64,000 bases of DNA from Streptomyces sp. col6 (GTDB lineage Bacteria; Actinomycetota; Actinomycetes; Streptomycetales; Streptomycetaceae): assembly GCF_008042035.1 (NCBI RefSeq), contig NZ_RDBL01000029.1:781682-845681 (forward strand). The letters are read 5' to 3'. A model generated the notes under the pieces. It was not told the origin of the DNA. It was given only the letters and a program-made list of their open reading frames with translations, and did not search any database. Both the position numbers and the translations under genes were made by a program. Below are positions 43,168-51,225 of the stretch, piece by piece (position 1 is the stretch's first letter; each line of letters opens with the position of its first letter).

Positions 43168-44978
43168 CACCGCCTTCCCCCGTCGGCTCCCTCCGGCCGC
43201 AGCAGGTCGCCTCCGAACAGCACGTCCTCGGCGCGGGCCAGCGCCCACACGTCCGGGGTCAGCACCTCGTACTCGCCGCGCACCACACCGTCGAGGAACA
43301 GCGTCCGCATCAGGGTGCGCTGGACCTTGCCGCTGCTGGTGCGGCGGACGGCACCCGGGCGCACCAGCAGGACGTTGCCGGCCGGGATCTCGAATTCCTG
43401 GCCGATCAGGGCCTGGATCTTCTGGGCGACCGTGCGCAGTTCGGCACTGTTCGCGACGCCGCGCACCTCCTGGACGAGGACCAGGTGCTCCCGGCCGGCG
43501 TCCACGGAGAACGCGGCTCCGGCGCCGAAGGTCAGCGCGGGGCTGACGGTCCGGGCGGCCCACTCGACGTCCTGCGGGTAGACGTTGCGGCCGTTGATGA
43601 TGATGACTTCCTTGAGCCGCCCGGTGACGAACAGCTCCCCGTCGACCAGCACGCCGAGGTCTCCGGTGCGCAGGAAGTTGCTCTCCTCGTCGTTGAGGCT
43701 CGCGCGGAAGGTCCGCACGGTCTCGGTGGGCCGGCGCCAGTAGCCGCGGGCGACGCCGTAGCCGCGTATCCAGATCTCGCCGACCGCGCCTGGCGGCATC
43801 TCGTGGTGGGTCAGCGGGTCCACGATCCGTACGTCGGCGTCCACGGGCACGCCGCAGCCGACGAGGGTCCGCCCGCGGGACTCCGCACCCGCCGCCTCGG
43901 CCCGGTCCTGCTCCAGCTCCGCCCGGTCGAACTCGCGGCGGACGTAAGGGGTGCCGGGCTCGCCGCCGGAGACGACGAGCGTGGCCTCCGCGAGCCCGTA
44001 GCAGGGGCGCAGCGCCTCCGGCCGGAACCCGGCGGGCGCGAACCGCTCCGCGAAGGCGTCGAGGCTCTCGGCGCGCACGGGCTCGGCGCCGTTGAGGGCG
44101 AGCCGCCAGCGGGAGAGGTCGAGCGCGGCGATCTGCTCGTCCTTGACCCGGTGGACGCACAGGTCGTAGCAGAAGTTGGGGCCGCCGCCGACGGTGACGC
44201 CGTACTCGTCGATGGCCTGGAGCCAGCGCAGCGGGCGCTTCACGAAGGAGAGCGGGGTGACCTGGACGCTGTGGCTGCCGAGGTACACGGGGTGCAGCAG
44301 GTGCGCGACCAGGCCCATGTCGTGGAAGTAGGGCAGCCAGCTGCCGAAGACGTCCTCGCGGGTGGTGTGCAGCAGCTTCTTCAGGCTGGCCTGGTTGGCG
44401 AGGAGGTTGCGGTGCGAGACCGTCACGCCGCGCGGTTCGGAGACCGAGCCGGAGGTGTACTGGAGGAAGACCAGGTCGTCCGCGCGGGCCGCGACCGGCC
44501 GCCAGACCTCCGGGTCGCCGATCCCGGGCACGTCGGTGACCAGGCACTCGGCGGTGGAGCGGGTGTTGCGGGCGAGCCAGAGCGCGACCTCGGGCGCGGC
44601 GTCGGTCTCGGTGAGGACGATCGCGGCCCCGGTGTCCTTGAGCACGGCGGTGGTCCGGTTGAGCCGCTTGTCGCGGCCGGCCTCGCCGGGCAGCGGTACG
44701 GGGACGGCCACGGCTCCCGCGTACAGGCAGCCCGCGAAGCCCTTGAGGAACTCCACGGTCGAGGAGTAGGCGAGCAGCACGGGCTGTTCGGCCACGCCGT
44801 AGCTCTGGAGGCAGGCGGCGATGCGTCTCGCCTCCCGGTCCAGCTCTCCGTAGGTGAGGTGCTCGGCCACCGGACCGTCCGCGGTGTCACGGAGGAAGAC
44901 ATGCACGTCCTCGTCGGCGAGTTCGGCCGTCCGGGCGCGGAGCAGTTCGGTGAAGGTGGCGAAGCGTGACTCTGACAT
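43164..44978 (-). CDS. Fatty-acyl-AMP ligase (FAAL)
   Basis: This is a protein of about 604 residues. FAAL hallmarks are visible: LTYGELDREARRIAACLQ, the phosphate loop YTSGSVSEPRGV, HDMGLV, FRPEALRPCYGLAEATLVVSGG, and the C-terminal lysine motif RTSSGKVQR. FAALs activate fatty acids as acyl-AMP and load an ACP rather than CoA. It is the first gene of the minus-strand operon to 34093. The ATG at 44978 is preferred because GAGGGG lies nine bases upstream; the ATG at 44987 abuts that sequence directly. It is divergent from the VinK-like gene. Confidence 0.92.
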   Translation of the reverse strand: MSESRFATFTELLRARTAELADEDVHVFLRDTADGPVAEHLTYGELDREARRIAACLQSYGVAEQPVLLAYSSTVEFLKGFAGCLYAGAVAVPVPLPGEAGRDKRLNRTTAVLKDTGAAIVLTETDAAPEVALWLARNTRSTAECLVTDVPGIGDPEVWRPVAARADDLVFLQYTSGSVSEPRGVTVSHRNLLANQASLKKLLHTTREDVFGSWLPYFHDMGLVAHLLHPVYLGSHSVQVTPLSFVKRPLRWLQAIDEYGVTVGGGPNFCYDLCVHRVKDEQIAALDLSRWRLALNGAEPVRAESLDAFAERFAPAGFRPEALRPCYGLAEATLVVSGGEPGTPYVRREFDRAELEQDRAEAAGAESRGRTLVGCGVPVDADVRIVDPLTHHEMPPGAVGEIWIRGYGVARGYWRRPTETVRTFRASLNDEESNFLRTGDLGVLVDGELFVTGRLKEVIIINGRNVYPQDVEWAARTVSPALTFGAGAAFSVDAGREHLVLVQEVRGVANSAELRTVAQKIQALIGQEFEIPAGNVLLVRPGAVRRTSSGKVQRTLMRTLFLDGVVRGEYEVLTPDVWALARAEDVLFGGDLLRPEGADGGRRW

Positions 44979-45142
44979 CCGCGGCATCCCCTCGCGTCTG
45001 CGGGCCCGTGGATGTGCGGCCCTCGTTCCCGCCGATCCTCCGCAACCGCCCTTGCGGTTCGCTTGCGCGCCCCGGCGCACGCTCCGGAGTCAGGGGGCGG
45101 CAGGGGTGCACCGAGGGAGGGGGTACGGGTGACGCTCGGCCC
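44979..45142. promoter_or_regulatory. Bidirectional promoter region of the FAAL operon and the VinK-like gene
   Basis: This 164-bp divergent region must drive the whole 44978-34093 operon to the left and the acyltransferase to the right. It contains CCGCAA-N6-TTGCGG (45040-45057 region), and CTTGCG repeated at 45051 and 45062 (11-bp spacing). The plus-strand GGAGGGGG lies about 19 bp before the acyltransferase ATG, rather far for a ribosome binding site. Confidence 0.5.
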
Positions 45143-46108
45143 ATGGACACTCACACCGAACCCGCAGAGGCGACGCGGACGGCGATCGTCTTCCCCGGGA
45201 TGCAGCCGACGGCCTTCTCCGAGGTCTCCCGGTTCATGCTGGTCAACCCGTACGCACGCGAGCTGTACGCGCTCGCCGACGACACCCTCGGCTACCGGCT
45301 GGCCGACCGCTATCAGGAGACCGAGGGCGACTACTCGCTCTACGGGCAGATCTCCTTCGTGGTGAACTGCCTGGCCCTGGCGCGCTGGGCCGGTGAGCGG
45401 CTGGAGGTCGACCCGTCCCATGTGACCGGGCCGAGCTTCGGTGCCCGCGCCGCCGCCGTGTACTCCGGGGTCCTGGACTTCGCCGACGCCGTGACGATGA
45501 CGGCCCGGCTGGCGGAGACGGTGGACGACTACTTCGCCCGGGAGCACCCCGCCCTGGTCACTCAGTCGATGGCCCGGGTGCCGCAGGAGGGGGTTCAGGA
45601 GCTGCGCCGGGAGCTGGAGGAGCGCGGCGAGTGGAGCGACATCGCCTGCGTCGTCGACCACGACTTCACGATGCTCACCGTCCACGAGTCGGTCCTGGAC
45701 TGGCTCCAGCGCCGTATCCGCTCGCTCGGCGGGATGGCGATGTACACGATGAAGCCGCCGATGCACTCGTACCTCTTCGACGGGCTGCGCGACCGGGTCG
45801 ACGAGGAGATCTTCGCGGGGCTGACCTGGTCGGACCCGCGGCTTCCGGTGATCGCGGACCAGGACGGCCGTACGGTGACGACGGGCGCGGGCGTGCGGGA
45901 GATGCTGCTCGACGGCTTCGTGCGCACGGTGCGCTGGCCGGACGTGGTGGCGTCCCTGAAGGCGGCGGGCGTGGGCCGGCTCTGTGTGTCCGGGGCGGAC
46001 GGGCTGTTCACCCGGGTCGCGTGCACCACGCGGAACTTCCGGGTGATGCCGGTGACCCCCCGCTCGGCGATGCAGCCGGCTCGGCGCCGGATGCCGGTGG
46101 CGGCCTGA
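45143..46108 (+). CDS. Stand-alone FabD-type acyltransferase, VinK-like
   Basis: This is a 321-residue protein with an acyltransferase fold. The N-terminal motif AIVFPGM is followed by the nucleophile S98 in GPSFGA, where FabD and PKS ATs have GHSxG. Its closest known layout is the VinK group of macrolactam clusters, which moves a beta-amino-acyl or aminoacyl-beta-amino-acyl unit from a discrete ACP to the PKS loading ACP (family knowledge; assignment here is inference). The discrete ACP at 49602 and two adenylation enzymes support this. A malonyltransferase role for a trans-AT system is the alternative. Confidence 0.75.
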   Translation: MDTHTEPAEATRTAIVFPGMQPTAFSEVSRFMLVNPYARELYALADDTLGYRLADRYQETEGDYSLYGQISFVVNCLALARWAGERLEVDPSHVTGPSFGARAAAVYSGVLDFADAVTMTARLAETVDDYFAREHPALVTQSMARVPQEGVQELRRELEERGEWSDIACVVDHDFTMLTVHESVLDWLQRRIRSLGGMAMYTMKPPMHSYLFDGLRDRVDEEIFAGLTWSDPRLPVIADQDGRTVTTGAGVREMLLDGFVRTVRWPDVVASLKAAGVGRLCVSGADGLFTRVACTTRNFRVMPVTPRSAMQPARRRMPVAA

Positions 46109-46123
46109 GGGCCGTACGGACGC

Positions 46124-46160
46124 GGAAGGGGCCGGTGCCACGAAGGCACCGGCCCCTTCC
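46124..46160. terminator. Bidirectional terminator hairpin
   Basis: A perfect 16-bp stem, GGAAGGGGCCGGTGCC with its complement, closes around the loop ACGAA. It sits between the convergent acyltransferase and quinoprotein genes and can end both transcripts. Confidence 0.85.
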
Positions 46161-46170
46161 GTCGTAGCGC

Positions 46171-47766
46171 TTACTTGCCGTCCACCGTGAAGGCGTAGAA
46201 CGTGCCCTCGGTGCTGCTGCCGGTGGTGCCGGCGCCGTCGGCGAACCGGGCGTAGCCGTTGCCCCAGTAGACCGTGCCGTCGACGACGGCCGGGCCCGCG
46301 TTGGAGGAGTACGGCGCGGTGAACTCCCACAGGTACGCGCCCGTGGCCGCGTCGAACGCGTACATGTGGCCGCTGGTGGAGCCGCCGAAGACGACGCCGT
46401 TGGCGGCGGTCAGGGCGCCCCAGGCGAAGCCGTCGGTGCGGTCCGCGACCTGCCAGATGATCTTGCCGGTCTGCGGGTCGAGCGCGGCGAACGAGCTGCG
46501 GTTGGTGACGGTTCCGTCGGCCATCGGGTAGTCCAGCTTGTTGAAGTTGGCCTCGGCGATGTAGATCCGCTTGTCGTCGTTGGCGGTGCCCCACTCGATG
46601 CCGCCGACGTGTCCGCCGGGACCGGCCGCCGCGCTCCAGACGACCTCGCCGTTGGCGGCGTCCATCAGCCAGTACTCGCCGCTCTTCTCACCGGCGCCGA
46701 TCACCTTGCGGGCACGGCCCTTGGCGTCCTTGATGGTGAACAGGTGGGCGCCGTCACCGAAGTCGTAGTCGTAGCCAGGGTTCGGCGGGCAGTTGTTCGG
46801 CGGGAGCCCCGGCAGGCAGCCGGTGTTCCAGGCGTCGAACCGCTTGGCGCCGGTGTGCCACTTGATCCGGCCCGTGGTCATGTCCAGGGCCAGGACCGTG
46901 TCGACGTAGTTGTCCTCCTGGTAGCACTGCGCGGGGGTGCCGCCGGCCGTCTGGCAGTCGGAGACCTCCTTCGGCACGGTGTAGTTGTTGCCGGTGGTGA
47001 AGTACACCGTGTGGGTCGACGGGTCCAGGGCCGGGGTGCCCCACACGGCGACACCGCTGTAGCCGCCGGTCTTCCCGCCGTTGTCCGGGGTGGTGAACTG
47101 CCGCCACAGCACCTTGCCGGTCTTCGCCGACACGGCGTTCACGCTGCCCCGGAAGGTGCAGCAGGGGTACGAGGGGTCGTAGGCGCCCTCGGACTCGCGC
47201 GAGGAGACGCCCTGGTAGATGACGCCGTCGTGGACGACCGGCGACTGCGTCAGCACGGCCTTGTACTGCGTGTCGATCTCGCTGGTCCAGATCTTGTTGC
47301 CGGTCTTCGCGTCCACGGCCATCAGGACGGCCTTGGTCCAGTCGGCTATGTAGACCTTGCCGCCCACAACGGTCGGGCTCGACCGGGAGACGGACGCCGC
47401 GTCACCGGTGTACTCGGAGACCTTGTGCGACCAGATCTCCTTGCCGGTCTTCGCGTTGATCTTGTGCAGGTAGCCGCCCCAGTCGGGGAAGTACACCGCC
47501 CCGCCCACCACCGCCGGGGTCGCCGACACGTCGCCGTGCGTGGCGTACGTCCACTTGGCCTTCAGCCGGCTCGCGTTGTCCTTGGTGATCTTGTGCTCCG
47601 CCGAGGCGGAACGGCTGTTGGCCAGGTCGTGGCCGCCGGTCGACCAGTCGACCTGCGCCGCGCACGCGTTGGAGGGGGCCATACCGAGCGTGGTCGCCAA
47701 CGCCGCGGCGGCGAACAGGGTGAACCTGCGGGCCGTCTTACGCGACGACCGGGGTCTCGTGAACAT
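46171..47766 (-). CDS. Secreted PQQ-dependent dehydrogenase-like quinoprotein
   Basis: This is a 531-residue product with a signal peptide (basic start MFTRPRSSRKTARR, hydrophobic core, cleavage near NACAAQ). The mature part is an eight-bladed-type propeller of PQQ repeats (DAKTGKEIW, DPQTGKIIW, DAATGAYLW). The vicinal Cys pair in YPCCTFRG is the PQQ-ring-contacting disulfide of quinoprotein alcohol and polyvinyl-alcohol dehydrogenases. No CxxCH heme motif is present, so electrons must pass to a separate partner. It is likely extracellular. It may act late on the cluster product or on carbon sources; I cannot tell which. It has its own terminator at 46124-46160. Confidence 0.87.
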   Translation of the reverse strand: MFTRPRSSRKTARRFTLFAAAALATTLGMAPSNACAAQVDWSTGGHDLANSRSASAEHKITKDNASRLKAKWTYATHGDVSATPAVVGGAVYFPDWGGYLHKINAKTGKEIWSHKVSEYTGDAASVSRSSPTVVGGKVYIADWTKAVLMAVDAKTGNKIWTSEIDTQYKAVLTQSPVVHDGVIYQGVSSRESEGAYDPSYPCCTFRGSVNAVSAKTGKVLWRQFTTPDNGGKTGGYSGVAVWGTPALDPSTHTVYFTTGNNYTVPKEVSDCQTAGGTPAQCYQEDNYVDTVLALDMTTGRIKWHTGAKRFDAWNTGCLPGLPPNNCPPNPGYDYDFGDGAHLFTIKDAKGRARKVIGAGEKSGEYWLMDAANGEVVWSAAAGPGGHVGGIEWGTANDDKRIYIAEANFNKLDYPMADGTVTNRSSFAALDPQTGKIIWQVADRTDGFAWGALTAANGVVFGGSTSGHMYAFDAATGAYLWEFTAPYSSNAGPAVVDGTVYWGNGYARFADGAGTTGSSTEGTFYAFTVDGK

Positions 47767-47845
47767 GACTGACTGTCCTCCTGAGGACGGTGGTGAAGGT
47801 GGTGAGGGTGATGCCTGTGGGGTCTGTGGGGCCGTACGGGCCCTG

Positions 47846-47880
47846 GGTGACGCGGCCGGGCCCGCGGCGCGGGCGTCACC
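47846..47880 (-). other. Inverted repeat between adenylation and quinoprotein genes
   Basis: GGTGACGC (47846-47853) and GCGTCACC (47873-47880) enclose a GC-rich 19-nt loop that can itself pair. It lies just past the adenylation gene stop (47893) on the minus strand, so a terminator or a leader structure for the quinoprotein gene are both possible. Confidence 0.4.
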
Positions 47881-47892
47881 GCCGCTCGGGGC

Positions 47893-49494
47893 TCAGGCCG
47901 CGCGCGCCGGCTCCGGCGCCTTCGTGCCGTGCCGCTCCGTCGCGAGCGCGGTGAGCGCCAGCCGGTCGGTCTTCTTGTTGGTGTTGAGGGGGAACTCGTC
48001 CAGCCGGTGGTAGTGGCGCGGGATCAGCTGCGGCGGCAGGACGGCCGACAGGTCCCGGTGGAAGTCCCTCGGGGCCCGCCGCTCACCGAGGTAGTACGCG
48101 ACCAGCTCGGTGCTGTTGGCCACCGGCACGCCGACCACGACCGCCCCCGTCACCGGGCACGCCGCGCGCATCGCGTGTTCCACCTCCGCCAGTTCGACGC
48201 GGTAGCCCTGCACCTGCACCTGCGAGTCCATCCGGCCGAGGTAGACCAGCTGCCCGTCGGCGAGCCGGCGGACCCGGTCCCCCGTCCGGTACCAGCGCAG
48301 CCCGTCCCGCTCCAGGTACTTGCCGCGCCCGTCCTCCTCGTCGAGGTAGCCGGCCGACAGCTGCGGTCCCGCGAGCCAGAGTTCGCCCTCGTCCGCCGCC
48401 TCCTCGCCCCGCTCGTCGAGCAGCAGTTCCGCGTGGCCCGCGTGGAGCAGGCCCAGCGGGACGACGCCGTTGACGCCGAGCCGGGTCGACTCCTCGGGCG
48501 ACCAGCGGTGGCGGTGCGTGGTGATGGTCATCTCGGTCGGCCCGTAGACGTTGATCACCGCGGAGCCGGGCGCGGCCCGCTGCCAGGAGTCGGTGTCCTC
48601 GAACTGCAGGGCCTCGCCGCCGAAGTACGTCCAGCGCAGCGTGGGCATCGAGCCGGGCAGCAGCCGTCCGGTGCGCCGGGACAGCGAGATCACGCTCGGC
48701 GCCGAGAACCACACGGTGATCCCGTGCTCCGCGACGAACCCGGGCAGATCGCGGTACGCGTGCGCCGGCACCGACACCAGCGGCGCCCCGGCCGCCCAGG
48801 CGCACCACAGGTCCGACACCGCGGAGTCCCAGTTGAGCCCGGCGGCCTGCGAGAAGACGTCGTCGGCGGAGAAGTCGTACCAGGCGTCCATCAGCGCGAA
48901 GTAGTGCGCCATGTTGCCGTGGGTGAGCCGGACCCCCTTGGGACGCCCGGTGGAACCGGAGGTGAACAGGACGTACGCCACGTCCTCGGGCGCCGCGTCC
49001 CGGGGCGCGGCGAGCGCGGTGTCCGGGCCCGCCGCCAGCACCGGCAGCCCGGCGGCCTCCGCGAGCGCCTTGGCCCCGGCCGCGTCCAGGTGGGGCGCCA
49101 GCACCGGCAGGCCGCCCAGCTCCGCACCCGTACCGCCGGCGAGCAGGGCCGCGCCCTCCTCGTCGACGACCAGGGCGGAGACCTCGGCCGCGCCGAGCAT
49201 CGAGGCGATCTTGCCGACGGGGAAGTCGGCCGGGACCGGGACCGCCGGCAGGCCCGCGTACAGGCTGGCCAGGATGCCGACGTACGCGGTGATGCCGCGG
49301 CCGGTCAGGATCCCGATGGCCTTGGGGGGCCCTCCGGGGGCGGCCAGCAGGGCACCGGCCCAGGCCAGGGCCGTCGCATGGGCCGTCGCGTAGTCGACGG
49401 TGTCCCCGCCCACGCGGACGGCGATTCCCGCCGGGGATTTCTCCAGGCCCCGCAGGAAACGCGCGTGCAGCGCCTTCGACGCCGTTGATTCCAT
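47893..49494 (-). CDS. Stand-alone amino acid adenylation enzyme
   Basis: This is a 533-residue ANL enzyme with intact core motifs: A3 LFTSGSTGRPKGV, A4 GLNWDSAVSDL (with the Asp that binds the amino group), A5 VYGPTEMT, A7 RWYRTGD and A10 NTNKKTDR. It should adenylate an amino acid and load a discrete ACP, most simply the ACP encoded divergently at 49602. In macrolactam clusters two such enzymes act, one on the beta-amino acid and one adding a protecting Gly or Ala; which this is cannot be read. GAGGAG lies just before the ATG at 49494. Confidence 0.9.
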   Translation of the reverse strand: MESTASKALHARFLRGLEKSPAGIAVRVGGDTVDYATAHATALAWAGALLAAPGGPPKAIGILTGRGITAYVGILASLYAGLPAVPVPADFPVGKIASMLGAAEVSALVVDEEGAALLAGGTGAELGGLPVLAPHLDAAGAKALAEAAGLPVLAAGPDTALAAPRDAAPEDVAYVLFTSGSTGRPKGVRLTHGNMAHYFALMDAWYDFSADDVFSQAAGLNWDSAVSDLWCAWAAGAPLVSVPAHAYRDLPGFVAEHGITVWFSAPSVISLSRRTGRLLPGSMPTLRWTYFGGEALQFEDTDSWQRAAPGSAVINVYGPTEMTITTHRHRWSPEESTRLGVNGVVPLGLLHAGHAELLLDERGEEAADEGELWLAGPQLSAGYLDEEDGRGKYLERDGLRWYRTGDRVRRLADGQLVYLGRMDSQVQVQGYRVELAEVEHAMRAACPVTGAVVVGVPVANSTELVAYYLGERRAPRDFHRDLSAVLPPQLIPRHYHRLDEFPLNTNKKTDRLALTALATERHGTKAPEPARAA

Positions 49495-49506
49495 TTCAGC
49501 TCCTCA

Positions 49507-49561
49507 TTTCCCGGAACGCTCCCGGAGCACTCCCGGCACTTTCCCGGGACATTTCCGTGAC
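49507..49561. promoter_or_regulatory. Five-unit 11-bp tandem array, SARP-operator-like
   Basis: TCCCGG occurs at 49509, 49520, 49531 and 49542, exactly 11 bp apart. A fifth, weaker unit TTCCGTGAC starts at 49553. Together the 11-bp units form nnTCCCGGnnC repeats. Heptameric repeats at 11-bp steps next to a promoter are the binding mode of SARP activators. A TTGACA box follows at 49565-49570. Confidence 0.75.
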
Positions 49562-49564
49562 GCG

Positions 49565-49601
49565 TTGACAGCCGCCGACGGACGCCCCCATCATTTCCCG
49601 T
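49565..49601 (+). promoter_or_regulatory. Candidate promoter of the discrete ACP gene
   Basis: TTGACA (49565-49570) lies directly downstream of the tandem array. An 18-bp spacer leads to CATCAT (49589-49594). Transcription would start at or very near the ATG at 49602, giving a leaderless mRNA, consistent with no ribosome binding site being visible. Confidence 0.45.
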
Positions 49602-49871
49602 ATGCCAGAACTCACGAATCACACCTGGGACGAAGCCTTCGAGGCCGTCGTCCGCCCGTTCCTGCCCTACCTCGACCCGGACGAGAAACTGTCCGACGAT
49701 TCCCCGCTCAAGGACCTCGGCCTGGACTCCATGGGCACGATCGAGCTGCTCGCCGCACTGGAGAGCGCCTACTCCGTACGCTTCCTGGACGACGCCCTGA
49801 AGCTGGAGAATTTCGCCAGCCCGGACATCCTCTGGAACACCCTGATAACCAAAACGGAATCCGCTGCGTGA
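49602..49871 (+). CDS. Discrete acyl carrier protein, VinL-like
   Basis: This is an 89-residue ACP with phosphopantetheine site S43 in LGLDSMGTIELL. It stands alone on the plus strand, divergent from an adenylation enzyme gene. In vicenistatin-type clusters such an ACP carries the beta-amino acid starter between the adenylation enzymes and the VinK acyltransferase; the same role is inferred. A SARP-like array controls its upstream region. Confidence 0.9.
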   Translation: MPELTNHTWDEAFEAVVRPFLPYLDPDEKLSDDSPLKDLGLDSMGTIELLAALESAYSVRFLDDALKLENFASPDILWNTLITKTESAA

Positions 49872-49969
49872 GAAAGCGGACCCACCGCCCGGCCCGACAA
49901 GGATTTCGCATCCGAGTCGGGCCGATCTCGTTCACCGGGGTTCACAAGAGACAGCGGAAGCCTTTCTCA
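49869..49969. terminator. Nested hairpin between convergent genes
   Basis: CGGCCCGAC (49890-49898) pairs with GTCGGGCCG (49916-49924), with an inner GGAT-TTCGC-ATCC stem. An outer TGAGAAAG/CTTTCTCA pair (49869-49876, 49962-49969) encloses the whole. It lies between the ACP stop and the PLP-enzyme stop, fitting a two-way terminator. Confidence 0.65.
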
Positions 49970-49974
49970 GCTGT

Positions 49975-51225
49975 TCACTGAATCCGCTGGAAGCTTTCCT
50001 CCACCCGGTCGAGCACGGACCGCACATGGGGCAGTTCGAGCGGATTCTCGGCGGCCAGTGACATTTCCTGCTCCTCGGCGTTGTCGCCGTAGAGCATGCT
50101 GGTCGCGCACTTGAAGCGCAGGGCCCCCGGCTCGTCCCCGAGGAGGTGCCCCGCCAGGACCACGGTGCCCAGATCCAGCATCCGCCGGGCCAGCGACGCC
50201 GAGTCGGTCACCTCGTGCTTGCCCAGCTCCTCGCGCAGCGGCTCGAAGTCCGGGTAGACGTAGAACGCCCCGGTCGGCGGCCGGCAGCGCGCGCCGGCGC
50301 CGACGGCGATGCGGTGGACCTCCCGGGCGACGGCCCCGTGCAGCCTGGCGCTGACCCGCAGCCGCTCCCGGATCTCCTCCGGCTCCGCGAAGGCGTACTC
50401 GGCGGCCTCCTGCATCGGGCCCGCCAGCGTCGACCAGACCTCACTGGCCACCGAGAGGACCCCGGCGCGTATCGACTCGCCCCACGGGCCCTCGGGGAAG
50501 CGGGCCGCCCCGATGCGCCAGCCGCCCACGGCGAGCGACTTGCTGAGCCCGGTGCAGACGACGGTGCGGGCCGGGGCCACCTCGGCGGGGCTGAGGTAGT
50601 CCGCCTCCGGGTCGTGCATGACGTCCCGGTAGATCTCGTCCGAGACGATGAGCAGGTCCTCCTCCTCGGCGATGGCGCACAGTTCGCGGATCATCGCCTG
50701 CGAGGCGAGGGTGCCGGTCGGGTTGTCCGGCAGCGTCAGGATCATGAGGCGCGGGTCGCGGCCCTCGGCGCGCGCGGCCCGGATGTGCTCGCGCAGCACG
50801 GCCGGGTCGGGCACCCCGCCGCACTCCTCGGGGATCGGCACGGCGATCGGCCGCTTGCCGGCCAGCCGGGCCTGCGGGGCGTAGGTGTTCCACGCCGGAC
50901 GCGGAATCAGCACATCGCCGGGGACCGTGTGGCCGACCGCCATGAGCAGCGGTTTGCTGCCCGGGGCGACCACGATCTGCTCCGGTGCGGTGGGCAGGCG
51001 GCGGCGCCCGAAGTACCCGGCGACGGCCTCCCGTACACCGGCCGAACCGGCCACCGGGCCGTAGGCGTTGCGCCGCGCCCCCGCGACGAGGCGCTCCACG
51101 AGCGGCCCGAAGGCGGGCAGCCGCGATTCGCCGAAGCCGAGGTGGACGAGCCGTTCGCCGGCCGCCTGCCGTTCGGCGACGAGCTGGTTGAGTGCGAGAT
51201 TCGGTGACATGCCCATGGAAGTCAT
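49975..51225 (-). CDS. Fold-type I PLP enzyme (aminotransferase class I/II-like)
   Basis: This is a 416-residue protein with the class I/II layout: LTLPDNPTGTLAS, VSDEIYRDV, and the PLP lysine segment TGLSKSLAVGGWRIGAA. The ATG at 51225 overlaps the KamA stop (ATGA) with GGGAG upstream, so the two are coupled. It may transaminate a product of the aminomutase. Alternatively it may act as a beta-decarboxylase on a beta-amino diacid, as IdnL3 does with beta-glutamate in incednine biosynthesis; that IdnL3 has this fold is my recollection, not verified. It ends at a convergent terminator. Confidence 0.85.
   Translation of the reverse strand: MTSMGMSPNLALNQLVAERQAAGERLVHLGFGESRLPAFGPLVERLVAGARRNAYGPVAGSAGVREAVAGYFGRRRLPTAPEQIVVAPGSKPLLMAVGHTVPGDVLIPRPAWNTYAPQARLAGKRPIAVPIPEECGGVPDPAVLREHIRAARAEGRDPRLMILTLPDNPTGTLASQAMIRELCAIAEEEDLLIVSDEIYRDVMHDPEADYLSPAEVAPARTVVCTGLSKSLAVGGWRIGAARFPEGPWGESIRAGVLSVASEVWSTLAGPMQEAAEYAFAEPEEIRERLRVSARLHGAVAREVHRIAVGAGARCRPPTGAFYVYPDFEPLREELGKHEVTDSASLARRMLDLGTVVLAGHLLGDEPGALRFKCATSMLYGDNAEEQEMSLAAENPLELPHVRSVLDRVEESFQRIQ

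Noticed and set aside
46171..47766. Quinohemoprotein (cytochrome-fused) dehydrogenase
   Set aside because: No CxxCH heme-binding motif is present in the protein.
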